DNA of 64,000 nt from CAMAVH01 sp964628235 (GTDB lineage: Bacteria > Pseudomonadota > Alphaproteobacteria > SMXQ01): positions 1 to 64,000 of the forward strand of contig CAZVLU010000008.1 in the NCBI GenBank assembly GCA_964628235.1. Direction: 5' to 3'. Within the stretch, counting starts at the first letter, position 1. Every line of letters starts with the position of its first letter. Shown here one piece after another: positions 15,011 through 25,068 of the stretch. A program made the position numbers and the translations under genes. The notes beneath the pieces are model-generated. The model saw only the letters and a list, made by a program, of their open reading frames with translations, searched no databases and was not told where the DNA came from.

Positions 15011-17415
15011 AGTTCACGCTGTCCTGGCTCAAAGAGCATCTCGAGACCGACCGCACGCTCGATCAGCTCTCCGAGGCGCTGACCGCGCTCGGCATCGAGG
15101 TCGAGAGCATCGAGGACCGCGCCAAGGCGCTGGCTCCCTTCATCGTCGCTCATGTCAAATCGGCCGAGCAGCATCCCAATGCCGACCGCTTGCGCGTCTG
15201 CATGGTCGATACTGGCGCCGAGACGGTGCAGGTCGTCTGCGGCGCGCCCAACGCGCGCGCCGGCATCGACGTCGTCCTGGCCCGTCCGGGCGCGATCATT
15301 CCGGCGAGCGGCGACGAATTGAAGAAGGGCACGATCCGCGGCGTCGAAAGCCAAGGCATGATGTGTTCGGCGCGCGAGCTTGGTCTCGGCGAGGATCATG
15401 ACGGCATCATCGAATTGCCGGCCGGCTTCAAGATCGGCAGTCCGGCGGCTGCGGCGCTCGGCGTCGACGATCCGGTGATCGATGTCTCGGTGACGCCCAA
15501 TCGCGGCGATTGGCTCGGCGTGCGCGGCTTGGCGCGCGAACTGGCGGCCGGCGGCTACGGCACGCTCAAGCCGTTGGCCGACGCCGCAGTGAAGGGTGCC
15601 TTCGTCAGCCCCGTGGACATCACGCTAAACCTGCCGGCTGAGGCGGCCAATGCCTGCCCGCTGTTCGGCCTGCGCGTCATCAAAGGCGTCAAGAACGGCC
15701 CGAGCCCGGCTTGGTTGCAAGATCGCCTGCGCGCCGTCGGACTGCGGCCGATCTCGGCCTTGGTCGACATCACCAATTTCTTCGCGCTCGATCGCTGCCG
15801 GCCGCTGCATGTGTTCGACGCCGACACGCTCGCCGGCCATCTCCAGGTGCGCCTCTCCAAGAAGGGCGAGACCTTGGCGGCGCTTAACGCCAAGACCTAC
15901 GAGCTCGACGACGGCATGACGGTGATCGCCGATGACGACGGCGTGCTCAGCCTCGGCGGCGTCATGGGCGGCGAATCGTCCGGTTGCACCGAGACGACGG
16001 TCAACGTGATCCTCGAATCGGCGGCGTTCGATCCGATCCGCACTGCCACCACGGGCCGCAAGCTGCAGATCGATTCCGACGCGCGCTACCGCTTCGAGCG
16101 CTGGGTCGATCCCGCGAGCGCCCTGCCGGCGCTCGATGCAGCGACCCAAATGATCCTCGATCTGTGCGGCGGCACGGCGAGCGAGGCGGTGGTCGCCGGC
16201 GAAGTGCCGCCGCCCAAGGCGCCGATCCTGCTGCGCAGCGCCCGCGTCGCCCAGCTCGGCGGCATCGACATTCCGCTCGCTGACAGCGCGCGCATTCTCA
16301 CAGCGCTCGGCTTTACCGTGTTGCCAGACGCCGGTGGCTTGCAATGCGTGACCCCCTCTTGGCGCAACGACGTGCACCAGGAAGCCGATCTGGTCGAGGA
16401 CGTGCTGCGCGTCAACGGCTTCGACAAGATCGTGCCGGTGCCGTTCGGTCGCGAGTCGGGCCTCGCCCAACCGGTGTTGACCGGCGTGCAGCGCCGCGCC
16501 CGCGACGCCAAGCGGGCGCTGGCGGCGCGCGGCCTGATGGAAGCGGTGACCTTCTCCTTCGCCGGCGAGGCTGAAACGGCTTTGTTCGCCCAACAGCCCA
16601 CGACCTTGCGCATCGCCAATCCGATCAGCGCCGATCTCTCGGTCATGCGGCCGACGCCGTTGGTCAACCTGCTGGCGGGCGCTGCCCGCAACGTGGCGCG
16701 CGGTTTCGCCAATCATGGCCTGTTCGAGGTCGGTCCGGCCTATCGCGATGACACCCCGGCGGGCCAGATGCTGGTCGCTGCAGGTTTGCGCATCGGCGAA
16801 ACCGGTTTGCGTCATTGGCTCGCCAAGCCGCGCGCCGTCGACGCCTTCGACGCCAAAGCGGACGCTTTGGCGGCGCTGGCGGCAGTCGGCGCGCCGACAG
16901 GTTCGCTGTCGGTGACGGCGGACGCCCCGGCCTGGTTTCATCCGGGCCGCTCCGGCACATTGCGCCTCGGCCCCAAGACGGCGCTGGCGTATTTCGGCGA
17001 ATTGCACCCGAGCGTGGCGCGCGCCTTCGATCTCAAGGGTCCGGTCACGCTGTTCGAGGTCTATTTGAACCTGGTGCCCGAGGCGAAAGCCAAGGGAGCC
17101 GGCCGTGCCCGTCCGGGCTACGCGCCGTCGCCGTTCCAGGCGGTCGAACGCGACTTCGCCTTCCTGCTCGATGCTTCGGTGTCGGCGGAGACCTTGCTGC
17201 GCGCGGCGCGGGGCGCCGACAAGGCGCTGATCGACGAGGTCAGCCTGTTCGACGTCTACGAGGGCAAGGGCGTCGAGCCCGGCAAGAAGTCGGTCGCCAT
17301 CTGCGTACGGTTGCAGCCGGCCACGGCGACATTGACCGACGCCGAGATCGAAGCGGTCGGCCAGAAGGTCGTCGCGGCGGTGGCGAAAGCGACAGGCGGC
17401 AGCTTGAGAAGCTAA
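15007..17415 (+). CDS. pheT: Phenylalanine--tRNA ligase beta subunit
   Basis: An 802-residue beta subunit. It begins MKFTLSWLKEHLETDRTLDQ, then has the tRNA-binding EMAP-like domain (about residues 39-150, with HPNADRLRVCMVDTG and VESQGMMCSARELGL), B3/B4 editing-type domain with WLGVRGLARELAA, the B5 region, the class II-like core with GLFEVGPAYRD and the C-terminal ferredoxin-fold anticodon-binding domain (from AVERDFAFLLD). The length is normal. The start overlaps the pheS stop in ATGA. A very strong terminator follows. Confidence 0.97.
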   Translation: MKFTLSWLKEHLETDRTLDQLSEALTALGIEVESIEDRAKALAPFIVAHVKSAEQHPNADRLRVCMVDTGAETVQVVCGAPNARAGIDVVLARPGAIIPASGDELKKGTIRGVESQGMMCSARELGLGEDHDGIIELPAGFKIGSPAAAALGVDDPVIDVSVTPNRGDWLGVRGLARELAAGGYGTLKPLADAAVKGAFVSPVDITLNLPAEAANACPLFGLRVIKGVKNGPSPAWLQDRLRAVGLRPISALVDITNFFALDRCRPLHVFDADTLAGHLQVRLSKKGETLAALNAKTYELDDGMTVIADDDGVLSLGGVMGGESSGCTETTVNVILESAAFDPIRTATTGRKLQIDSDARYRFERWVDPASALPALDAATQMILDLCGGTASEAVVAGEVPPPKAPILLRSARVAQLGGIDIPLADSARILTALGFTVLPDAGGLQCVTPSWRNDVHQEADLVEDVLRVNGFDKIVPVPFGRESGLAQPVLTGVQRRARDAKRALAARGLMEAVTFSFAGEAETALFAQQPTTLRIANPISADLSVMRPTPLVNLLAGAARNVARGFANHGLFEVGPAYRDDTPAGQMLVAAGLRIGETGLRHWLAKPRAVDAFDAKADALAALAAVGAPTGSLSVTADAPAWFHPGRSGTLRLGPKTALAYFGELHPSVARAFDLKGPVTLFEVYLNLVPEAKAKGAGRARPGYAPSPFQAVERDFAFLLDASVSAETLLRAARGADKALIDEVSLFDVYEGKGVEPGKKSVAICVRLQPATATLTDAEIEAVGQKVVAAVAKATGGSLRS

Positions 17416-17435
17416 ACGTCAGCGCAGCAGACATG

Positions 17436-17471
17436 AAAAAGGCCCGGGATTTCTCCCGGGCCTTTTTGTTT
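17436..17471. terminator. Bidirectional terminator between pheT and the RND pump gene
   Basis: A 14-bp perfect stem, AAAAAGGCCCGGGA paired with TCCCGGGCCTTTTT, with loop TTTC. Because the stem is flanked by A on one side and T on the other, it works for pheT rightward and for the convergent efflux operon leftward. Confidence 0.92.
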
Positions 17472-17483
17472 CGCTATGTGCGT

Positions 17484-20400
17484 CTAGGTGACGCTGGCGA
17501 TTTGCGCGTCGCGCTCGGCGCTGCGTTCGGGCCTGTGGTCCTTGGCGAGCCAGGTGTAGACGGTCGGAAGCACGAACAGCGTGAACAGCGTGCCGATCGA
17601 CATGCCGGCGACGATGACGATGCCGATCGAGAAGCGGCTGGCGGCGCCAGCGCCGCTGGCGATCAGCAAGGGAATGAGGCCAGTGACCATGGCCGCCGTG
17701 GTCATCAAGATCGGACGCAGACGCACGACTGCGGCATGTTCGATGGCGGCGCGACGGTCCATGCCTTCCTTATGCTGCATCTGGTTGGCGAACTCGACCA
17801 TGAGAATGCCGTGTTTGCTGATGAGGCCGATGAGTGTCACGAGGCCGACCTGGGTGTAGATGTTCAGCGTCTGCAGGCCCATGAACAGCGGGATCATGGC
17901 GCCGCAGATCGACAGCGGCACGCTGACCAGAATGACCAGCGGATCGCGCAAGCTTTCGAACTGCGCCGCCAGCACTAGATAAATCACGATCAGGGCGAAG
18001 GCGAAGGTGAGAGCGAGCTGGTTGCCTTCCGTGACGAACTGGCGCGATTCCGAAAGGAAATCGTTGCGGTAGTCGTTCGGCAGGATTTCCGCCGCGAGGC
18101 GGTTGAGCAGCTCGACCGCCTGGCCCATCGTCACGCCGGGCATCGGCACCGCCGAGAAAGTCGCCGCATTGAGCTGGTTGTAATGGCTCAGCGCGTTGGG
18201 CTCGATGCCGTCCTCGACATGCGCGACCGTGGAGAGCGGCACGGAGGTGCCGCCGCCGGTGCGGACGTAATATTGCGTCAGCTTGTCGGACGAGAGGCGG
18301 AAGTCGCGCGGCACCTGCGGGATAACTTCATAGGAGCGGCCCGAGAAGTTGAAGCGGTTGACGTAATTGCCGCCGACCATCAGCGCCAGGGTCTGGCCGA
18401 TGTCCTGCATGGTGATGCCGAGATCGTTGGCTTTCAGGCGGTCGATCTTGATGCGCGCGACCGGCGTGTTGTAGTCGAGATCGCTGTCGGTCACGATGAA
18501 CATGCCGCTGGCTTGCGCCTTGGCCTTGATCTCGGACATATATTTGAAGATGTCCTCGAATTTGCCGGGCGAGCTGATCACCATCTGGATCGGCAGCCCG
18601 CCAGAGGACCCGGGCAGCGCCGGCAGATTGAAGGCGAAGACGTTCATGCCGGTGATTTGGCTCAGCTCGCCCTGCACGCGCGGGATCACGCTCATGGCGG
18701 TGCCTTCGCGTTCGCTCCACGGCTTCAGAATCATGCCCGACATGCTGGTGTTGGGCGAGGCGCCCGAGGCGCTGAAACCGCTGATGACGAAGGTCAGCTC
18801 GGTCTCCGGCTGGCGCATATAGACGTCGTTGAGCTGCTTGGAGAAGGTTTCGGTGTAATCGAGATTGGCGTATTGCGGCGCTTTGCCGATGGCGAAGAAG
18901 GCGCCTTGGTCTTCCTGCGGCGCGAGCTCGGACGCCGTATGGGTGTAGAGGAAGCCGAGCAGCAGGAAGATGGCGACGGCGAATAGGCCGACGACCGGGC
19001 GATAGTCCAAGGTGCGCGACAGTTTACGGCCGTACCAAGCGGCGACGCGGCCGAAAAAGGCGTCGACCTTCTTGGGGAACCAGCCTTGCGACATCTCGTG
19101 GTTGAGCAGCATCGAGCACATCATCGGCGACAGCGTGATGGCGACGATGCCGGAGATGATGACCGCGCCGGCCAGGGTGAAGGCGAATTCCTTGAACAGC
19201 ACGCCGGTGATGCCGCCGAGGAAGCCGATCGGGGCATAGACGGCGGCCAGGGTGATGGTCATGGCGATGACCGGGCCGACGATTTCGCGCGCGCCGATGA
19301 TCGAGGCTTGGATGGGGGATTTGCCCTCCTCGATATGGCGATAGATGTTCTCGACCACGACGATGGCGTCGTCGACCACCAAGCCGATGGCGAGCACCAT
19401 GGCCAGCAGGGTCAGCAGATTGATGCTGAAGCCCATGGCCAGCATGATGATGCCGGCGCCGATCAGCGACAGCGGGATCGTCACCACCGGAATCAGCACC
19501 GAGCGGATGGTGCCGAGGAACAGGAAGATGACGACGATGACGATGACGATGGCTTCGGCCAGCGTCTTGATCACTTCTTCGATCGACGAGGAAATGAACT
19601 TCGACGAATCGTAGGCGATGCGGACGTTGACGGTGGGCGGCAGGCCGCGCTGAATGTCGGGCAGCAGCTTGGTCACGCCATCGACGATGTTCAGCGGGTT
19701 GCCGAGCGGCGTCGACTGCACGCCGATGAACAGCGCGTTCTGGCCGCTCATCATCACCGACGATTCGAAGCGCTGGGCGTCGAGGTCGACGGTGCCGATG
19801 TCGGACAGGCGCACCAAAGCGCCGTCTTTGGCTTTGACCACCATCTGGCGGAACTGGTCGATCGAGGTCAGGCCGGTGTCGGCGGTGACGTTGGTGACCG
19901 TGAAAAGCCCCTTCGCCTGGCCGGGCGCCGCCTGGTAGTTGTTGGCGCGGATCGAGGCGGCGACCTCGGAGGCCGTCACGTCATGGGCCGCCATCTTGAT
20001 CGGATCGAGCCAGAGACGCATGGCGAATTGCTGGCCGCCGAAGATTTCCGCCGAGGCGACGCCTTCGACCGTGGTCAGCAGCGGCTGCACGACGCGGCTG
20101 AGATGGTCATAGATCGCGGCGCCGTTCAGCGTGTCGGACGAGAAGCCGAGATACATGACGGCGAAGGTCTGGCCGGTCGATTTCAAGATCACCGGGTCGT
20201 TCGATTCGGCCGGGATCAGATATTTGACCTGCTGCACCTTGGCCATGACGTCGGTCATCGCCTTGTTGGGGTCTTCATTCAGCTTGATGTAGGCCGACAC
20301 CGTGCTGGTGCCCTGCTTGGAGCTGGAGGTCAGATAGTCGATGCCTTCGGCGGAGGCGACGGCCTGCTCGATCGGCTGGGTGATGAAGCCCTGGATCAGG

Positions 20401-20570
20401 TCGGGCGAAGCGCCGGGATAACTCGTCGTCACCGTGATGACGGTGTTCTGCATCTCGGGATATTGGCGCACCGTCAGCGTCAGGAAGGACTGCAGGCCGA
20501 TCAGCAGGATCAGCAGGCTGACGACGGTGGCGAGGACGGGGCGTTTGATGAAGATGTCGGTGAAATGCAT
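17484..20570 (-). CDS. RND-family multidrug efflux permease (HAE1)
   Basis: A 1028-residue resistance-nodulation-division proton antiporter. The N-terminus IFIKRPVLATVVSLLILLIG is typical of HAE1 pumps. Span 4 carries the adjacent aspartates of the proton relay (D400-D401 in AIGLVVDDAIVVVENIYRHI). Large periplasmic loops lie between spans 1-2 and 7-8, and the second half repeats the fold (QVGLVTLIGLISKHGILMVE). It forms the inner-membrane part of a tripartite pump with the adaptor encoded 92 bases upstream; no outer-membrane channel gene is present. Probable control by the TetR-type regulator at 22098. The substrate is unknown. Confidence 0.95.
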   Translation of the reverse strand: MHFTDIFIKRPVLATVVSLLILLIGLQSFLTLTVRQYPEMQNTVITVTTSYPGASPDLIQGFITQPIEQAVASAEGIDYLTSSSKQGTSTVSAYIKLNEDPNKAMTDVMAKVQQVKYLIPAESNDPVILKSTGQTFAVMYLGFSSDTLNGAAIYDHLSRVVQPLLTTVEGVASAEIFGGQQFAMRLWLDPIKMAAHDVTASEVAASIRANNYQAAPGQAKGLFTVTNVTADTGLTSIDQFRQMVVKAKDGALVRLSDIGTVDLDAQRFESSVMMSGQNALFIGVQSTPLGNPLNIVDGVTKLLPDIQRGLPPTVNVRIAYDSSKFISSSIEEVIKTLAEAIVIVIVVIFLFLGTIRSVLIPVVTIPLSLIGAGIIMLAMGFSINLLTLLAMVLAIGLVVDDAIVVVENIYRHIEEGKSPIQASIIGAREIVGPVIAMTITLAAVYAPIGFLGGITGVLFKEFAFTLAGAVIISGIVAITLSPMMCSMLLNHEMSQGWFPKKVDAFFGRVAAWYGRKLSRTLDYRPVVGLFAVAIFLLLGFLYTHTASELAPQEDQGAFFAIGKAPQYANLDYTETFSKQLNDVYMRQPETELTFVISGFSASGASPNTSMSGMILKPWSEREGTAMSVIPRVQGELSQITGMNVFAFNLPALPGSSGGLPIQMVISSPGKFEDIFKYMSEIKAKAQASGMFIVTDSDLDYNTPVARIKIDRLKANDLGITMQDIGQTLALMVGGNYVNRFNFSGRSYEVIPQVPRDFRLSSDKLTQYYVRTGGGTSVPLSTVAHVEDGIEPNALSHYNQLNAATFSAVPMPGVTMGQAVELLNRLAAEILPNDYRNDFLSESRQFVTEGNQLALTFAFALIVIYLVLAAQFESLRDPLVILVSVPLSICGAMIPLFMGLQTLNIYTQVGLVTLIGLISKHGILMVEFANQMQHKEGMDRRAAIEHAAVVRLRPILMTTAAMVTGLIPLLIASGAGAASRFSIGIVIVAGMSIGTLFTLFVLPTVYTWLAKDHRPERSAERDAQIASVT

Positions 20571-20662
20571 GGCGAGACCATTCCGGGGGAGCGTGGCGCG
20601 GACCGCCGGGATGGACGGCCCCCGCGATGACGAGGCAGGCGATAACGGCGTGGATATGTTGC

Positions 20663-21847
20663 TTATTGCATCGGCGTGGTGGTCGGCACGGTGAGGCCGC
20701 CGACGTCGGACGGGATCACGGCAGCGCCATTGAAGATGCGCGTCTGGCCGGCGTTGGCGACCATGTCGCCGGCGTTCAGGCCTTTGACGATGGCGACCTT
20801 GCCGTTCTGGCGCGAGCCGGCGGTCACGAAGGTCTGCACCGCTTTGTAGGCGGTTTTGCCGTCGGCGGTTTTGCCGTCCTCTTGGATCAAGAACACCGAT
20901 TGGCCGTAAACCGTGTAATCCACCGCCGTCTCCGGCACGGTGATCACGTCGGGTTGCGGCGGCAGCACGACGCGGGCGCGCGCGAACATGCCGGGCTGCA
21001 GCAGGCGCTCAGGATTGTCCATGGCGGCGCGTACCTTGATGGCGCGCGTCGTCGGGTCGATCTGCGGCTCGATGGTGCTGATCTTCGCGGCGAAGGTCTT
21101 GCCGGGGAAGGCGTCGGCGCCGATCTCGACGCCGAGGTCGACGCTGAGCTGGCTGCGCGTCTGCTCGGGCAGCGTGAAGTCGACATAGACGACGCTCAGG
21201 TTCGTCAGGCTGACCATCGGCGTGCCGGGGGCGACATATTGACCGAGGTCGATCTGGCGGATGCCGAGTTCGCCGGGGAAGGGCGCCTTGATCAGCTTCT
21301 GGTCGATCAGAGCCTGGGCTTTGGCGATGCCGGCGCGCGCCACATCCAGCGTGCTCTGCTGCTGATCGACGCTCGCCTGCGTGGCGTATCTCTCGCTCGC
21401 CAAGGTGCGCGCGCGATTGAGGTTGGCGGTGGCGAGCTTGGCCTGCGCCGCATAGGTGGCGAGATCGGCGCGCTCGCTGGCATCGTCGAGCTGCACGAGG
21501 GGGTCGCCCTGCTTCACGCTGGTGCCGGATTCGAACATGATCTTCACGACGCGGCCGGAGACCTGCGGCGAGATCGTCACTTGATTGACCGCGGCGACGG
21601 TGCCGATCGCGTCGAAAAAGCGCGATATCGGTTCGCTCTGCGCCAGCGCGACGTTGATCGTGGTCGGCGGCGGCTTGTTGCCGGCGAAAAACGACGCGAT
21701 GGCGTTCTTGCGGAACTGCTCGAAGCCGTAGAAGGCGCCGAGCACGACGACGAGAATGATGCCGACGATGACGAACCAGCGCACCAGCTTGGGCTTGGGG
21801 CGCGAGGCGGAGGCCGCGTAAGGCGCGGTCGTGGTCTGCTGATCCAT
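20663..21847 (-). CDS. RND periplasmic adaptor (membrane fusion protein)
   Basis: A 394-residue membrane fusion protein. A cytoplasmic N-terminus is followed by one span (RWFVIVGIILVVVLGAFYGF), a lipoyl half-motif (VTISPQVSGRVVKIMFESGT), a coiled-coil hairpin with ERYATQASVDQQQSTLDVAR, the second lipoyl half IKAPFPGELGIRQIDLG, and beta-barrel and proximal domains ending around GLNAGDMVANAG. It bridges the RND pump and an outer-membrane channel. It is first in the operon with the pump gene. Confidence 0.93.
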   Translation of the reverse strand: MDQQTTTAPYAASASRPKPKLVRWFVIVGIILVVVLGAFYGFEQFRKNAIASFFAGNKPPPTTINVALAQSEPISRFFDAIGTVAAVNQVTISPQVSGRVVKIMFESGTSVKQGDPLVQLDDASERADLATYAAQAKLATANLNRARTLASERYATQASVDQQQSTLDVARAGIAKAQALIDQKLIKAPFPGELGIRQIDLGQYVAPGTPMVSLTNLSVVYVDFTLPEQTRSQLSVDLGVEIGADAFPGKTFAAKISTIEPQIDPTTRAIKVRAAMDNPERLLQPGMFARARVVLPPQPDVITVPETAVDYTVYGQSVFLIQEDGKTADGKTAYKAVQTFVTAGSRQNGKVAIVKGLNAGDMVANAGQTRIFNGAAVIPSDVGGLTVPTTTPMQ

Positions 21848-22014
21848 GAACTTGCTCTGTGTGTCGTGATCGTCGGGTGCCGTGATTGGCGCGGCGCGCC
21901 ATCGGCCGTGCTTTTACGTCTACGCGGAGGCGGTCGATGTGGATGGGTGACGCATCCCTTGGCTTCGATGAGGCTCGAAGCGTGACGCGCATGGCCCCCC
22001 ATCCAGTCGTTGCA

Positions 22015-22038
22015 AAACTAAACTGTACGGTTTAGTTT
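22015..22038. promoter_or_regulatory. TetR-type operator between the efflux operon and its regulator
   Basis: AAACTAAAC and GTTTAGTTT form a perfect 9-bp inverted repeat around TGTACG; the whole 24 bases are palindromic except for one position pair. It lies 60 bases before the regulator's ATG and 167 before the adaptor's ATG. The shape and position are those of AcrR/NalC-like TetR operators, so autoregulation and repression of the pump are expected. Confidence 0.8.
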
Positions 22039-22097
22039 GCGGTCGAAACCTATCCCCCCCTGCGGTTCCGGTCAATGCGAAATTATTGCGTAGCAAC

Positions 22098-22793
22098 ATG
22101 GTCATAAAAGTCCAAAAACGGGCCTTGGCGATGCCTGTGGAAGCCTTGGCGGGCGGCGCCGAAACCGTCATTTCGCCCAAGCGCGCGGCTATCGAGGCCG
22201 CCGCTGGCCGGGTCTTCCTGCGCGACGGTTTCGCCGGCGCCAGCATGGACGCCATCGCCCGCGAGGCGAAAGTCTCCAAGGCGACGCTTTATAGCCATTT
22301 CCAGGGCAAGGACGACCTGTTCGGCGCCATCGTGCGCGGCAATTGCCGGCAAATGCTGGTCGATATCGAATCCTCGATCGCCGCCGGCCTCGGCCCGCGC
22401 GAATTGCTCACCGCCGTCGGTCTCAAGTTCTTGAGAAACATGATGTCCGACGAGGTGATGGCGGTTTACCGCATCCTCGTCTCGGAAGCCCCGCGCTTTC
22501 CTGCCTTGGGCCGCGCCGTGCAGAACGCCGGGCCGGGCCCGTCCTGCCTTGGCTTGGCCGATTATTTCCGCGACCAGACGGCCAAGGGCGCGCTCAACGT
22601 GCCCGACCCCGAAGTGGCGGCCGACCAGTTCTTCGGCGCGATTCTCGGCGGCATCCATTTCCGCCGCCTGATCGGAGTCGATAAAGCGGCGACGCTGGCC
22701 GAAATCAAAGCCCGCGTCGCTGCGGCGGTCGCAGTCTTTCTTGCCGCCCATGCCCCCCGGGCGGCGGCGCAAAAGCCGCGCAAACGCGCCTAA
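22098..22793 (+). CDS. TetR/AcrR-family repressor of the efflux operon
   Basis: A 231-residue regulator. The N-terminal helix-turn-helix is clear: AAIEAAAGRVFLRDGFAGAS followed by MDAIAREAKVSKATLYSHFQ (about residues 30-80), then an all-helical ligand-binding domain, where MMSDEVMAVYRILVSEAPRF matches the AcrR C-terminal region used in many efflux repressors. The divergent placement over a palindromic operator and the adjacent RND pair identify its probable target. ATG 22098 is used; ATG 22131 is an alternative start that still keeps the whole HTH. Confidence 0.88.
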   Translation: MVIKVQKRALAMPVEALAGGAETVISPKRAAIEAAAGRVFLRDGFAGASMDAIAREAKVSKATLYSHFQGKDDLFGAIVRGNCRQMLVDIESSIAAGLGPRELLTAVGLKFLRNMMSDEVMAVYRILVSEAPRFPALGRAVQNAGPGPSCLGLADYFRDQTAKGALNVPDPEVAADQFFGAILGGIHFRRLIGVDKAATLAEIKARVAAAVAVFLAAHAPRAAAQKPRKRA

Positions 22794-22905
22794 AGCACCG
22801 GATTTTCATCGTTTTTCGGTGATTGCGTGCCGCCGCGCCGCGCCCTATGTTCGCGCCTGCCTTTCCCGCCATTTTGAGCCGTAACTCAGCCGTTTCCTGG
22901 GGCCG

Positions 22906-24708
22906 ATGACCGACCTGTCGCATATCCGTAACTTCGCCATCATCGCCCATATCGATCATGGCAAATCGACGCTGGCCGACCGCCTGATCCAGACCTGCGG
23001 CGGCATCGCCGAGCGCGACATGCGCGAGCAGATGCTCGACTCGATGGATATCGAGCGCGAGCGCGGCATCACCATCAAGGCGCAGACCGTGCGCCTGCTC
23101 TACAAGGCCAAGGACGGCGACACCTATCAGCTCAACCTGATGGACACGCCGGGCCATGTCGACTTCGCCTACGAGGTCAGCCGCTCGCTCGCCGCTTGCG
23201 AAGGCTCGATCCTGGTGGTCGACGCCAGCCAGGGCGTCGAGGCGCAGACGTTGGCCAACGTCTACCAGGCGATCGACAACAACCACGAGATCATCCCGGT
23301 CCTCAACAAGATCGACCTGCCCGCCGCCGAGCCCGAGCGCGTGAAACAGCAGATCGAGGACGTCATCGGCATCGACGCGTCGGACGCCGTGCTCGCCTCG
23401 GCCAAGGCCGGCATCGGCATCGCAGAGGTGCTCGAAGCGCTGGTGACGCGCCTGCCGGCGCCAAAGGGTGATCCCGCAGCGCCGCTCAAAGCCCTGCTGG
23501 TCGATAGTTGGTACGACACTTATCTCGGCGTCGTCGTTCTGGTCCGCGTCTATGACGGCGCGATCAAGAAGGGCATGAAGATCCAGATGATGAGCACCGG
23601 CACGATCCACACGGTCGAGCAGGTCGGTTGCTTCACGCCCAAGCCCATGGCGGTCGATCAATTGGGCCCCGGCGAGATGGGCTTCGTCACGGCGCAGATC
23701 AAGACGATCACCGACACGCGCGTCGGCGACACGCTGACCGAAGAAAAGCGCCGCACCGAACATGCGCTGACCGGCTTCAAGCCGAGCGTGCCGGTGGTGT
23801 TCTGCGGCCTGTTTCCGGTCGAGGCGTCGGACTATGAGCGGCTGCGCGAAAGCCTCGGCAAATTGCGCCTGAATGACGCCAGCTTCCAATATCAGGCGGA
23901 AACGTCGGCAGCGTTGGGCTTCGGCTTTCGCTGCGGCTTCTTGGGGCTGCTGCATCTGGAAATCATCCAGGAGCGCCTCGAGCGCGAGTTCAATCTCGAC
24001 CTCATCACCACGGCGCCGAGCGTCATTTATAAAATCAACATGACCGACGGCAGCGCCATCGAGCTGCACAATCCGGCCGACATGCCGGACCAGGTCAAGA
24101 TCGACAGCATCGAAGAGCCGTGGATCAAGGCGACGATTTTGGTGCCCGACGAATATCTCGGCGCGATCCTGTCGCTCTGCCAGGAGCGTCGCGGCATCCA
24201 AGAGACGCTGACCTACGCCGGCAACCGCGCCATGGTGGTCTACAAGCTGCCGCTCAACGAAGTCGTCTACGATTTCTACGACCGCTTGAAATCGATCAGC
24301 CGCGGCTATGCGAGCTTCGACTATGCGGTCGAGGATTATCAGGAAGGCGAGTTGGTGAAGCTGACCATCCTGGTGAACGACGAGCCGGTCGACGCGCTCT
24401 CGATCATCGTCCATCGTGGCTCCGCCGAACCGCGCGGCCGCGCGCTTTGCGCGCGCCTGAAAGAATTGATCCCGCGCCAATTGTTCAAGATCGCCATTCA
24501 GGCGGCGATCGGCGGCAAGATCGTCGCGCGCGAGACGGTCAGCCCGATGCGCAAGGACGTCTTGGCCAAGTGCTACGGCGGCGACATCAGCCGCAAGCGC
24601 AAGCTGTTGGAAAAGCAGAAGGCCGGCAAGAAGCGCATGCGCCAGGTCGGCAATGTCGAGATTCCCCAGGCGGCCTTCATTGCCGCCCTGAAGATCGACA
24701 GCGATTAA
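22906..24708 (+). CDS. lepA: Elongation factor 4 (LepA)
   Basis: A 600-residue translational GTPase that back-translocates stalled ribosomes. G1 is AHIDHGKSTLADRL, G2 ERERGITIKAQT, G3 DTPGHVDF and G4 NKIDL. Domains II-IV follow, with GFRCGFLGLLHLEI in the EF-G-like domain III-V region. The C-terminal LepA-specific domain includes IPRQLFKIAIQAAIGGKIVA and CYGGDISRKRKLLEKQKAGK. The length matches the family. It is preceded by the tetR gene with a separate promoter region. Confidence 0.97.
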   Translation: MTDLSHIRNFAIIAHIDHGKSTLADRLIQTCGGIAERDMREQMLDSMDIERERGITIKAQTVRLLYKAKDGDTYQLNLMDTPGHVDFAYEVSRSLAACEGSILVVDASQGVEAQTLANVYQAIDNNHEIIPVLNKIDLPAAEPERVKQQIEDVIGIDASDAVLASAKAGIGIAEVLEALVTRLPAPKGDPAAPLKALLVDSWYDTYLGVVVLVRVYDGAIKKGMKIQMMSTGTIHTVEQVGCFTPKPMAVDQLGPGEMGFVTAQIKTITDTRVGDTLTEEKRRTEHALTGFKPSVPVVFCGLFPVEASDYERLRESLGKLRLNDASFQYQAETSAALGFGFRCGFLGLLHLEIIQERLEREFNLDLITTAPSVIYKINMTDGSAIELHNPADMPDQVKIDSIEEPWIKATILVPDEYLGAILSLCQERRGIQETLTYAGNRAMVVYKLPLNEVVYDFYDRLKSISRGYASFDYAVEDYQEGELVKLTILVNDEPVDALSIIVHRGSAEPRGRALCARLKELIPRQLFKIAIQAAIGGKIVARETVSPMRKDVLAKCYGGDISRKRKLLEKQKAGKKRMRQVGNVEIPQAAFIAALKIDSD

Positions 24709-24854
24709 CGCGGCTTTAAGCCGACTCGTTGAAAATACTCATGTTTTCGCCGCCGCTGCCGTCTCGCGGCGGTTGAAAGCCCAGGGGCGAGCCGCTATTT
24801 TGGCCGCCCATCGCGACCTCGGACGCCGGCCACTCACGGCGCTCCGATCCGGAT

Positions 24855-24945
<91 letters not shown>

Positions 24946-25068
24946 CATGCAGAAGTTCGCTACCATGCTCCCGGTTTGCGAGGATTCGCCAAAGCCGTCC
25001 GCAGCGGCGCGCGCTCTAAACGGGCGAAGGCACGAGAAGCTGCGGCACGATCAGGGACTTGTGAAGGC

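Noticed and set aside
22705..24480. A long minus-strand frame over lepA
   Set aside because: Antisense shadow of a conserved gene; low-complexity Asp/Arg/His sequence with no domain.
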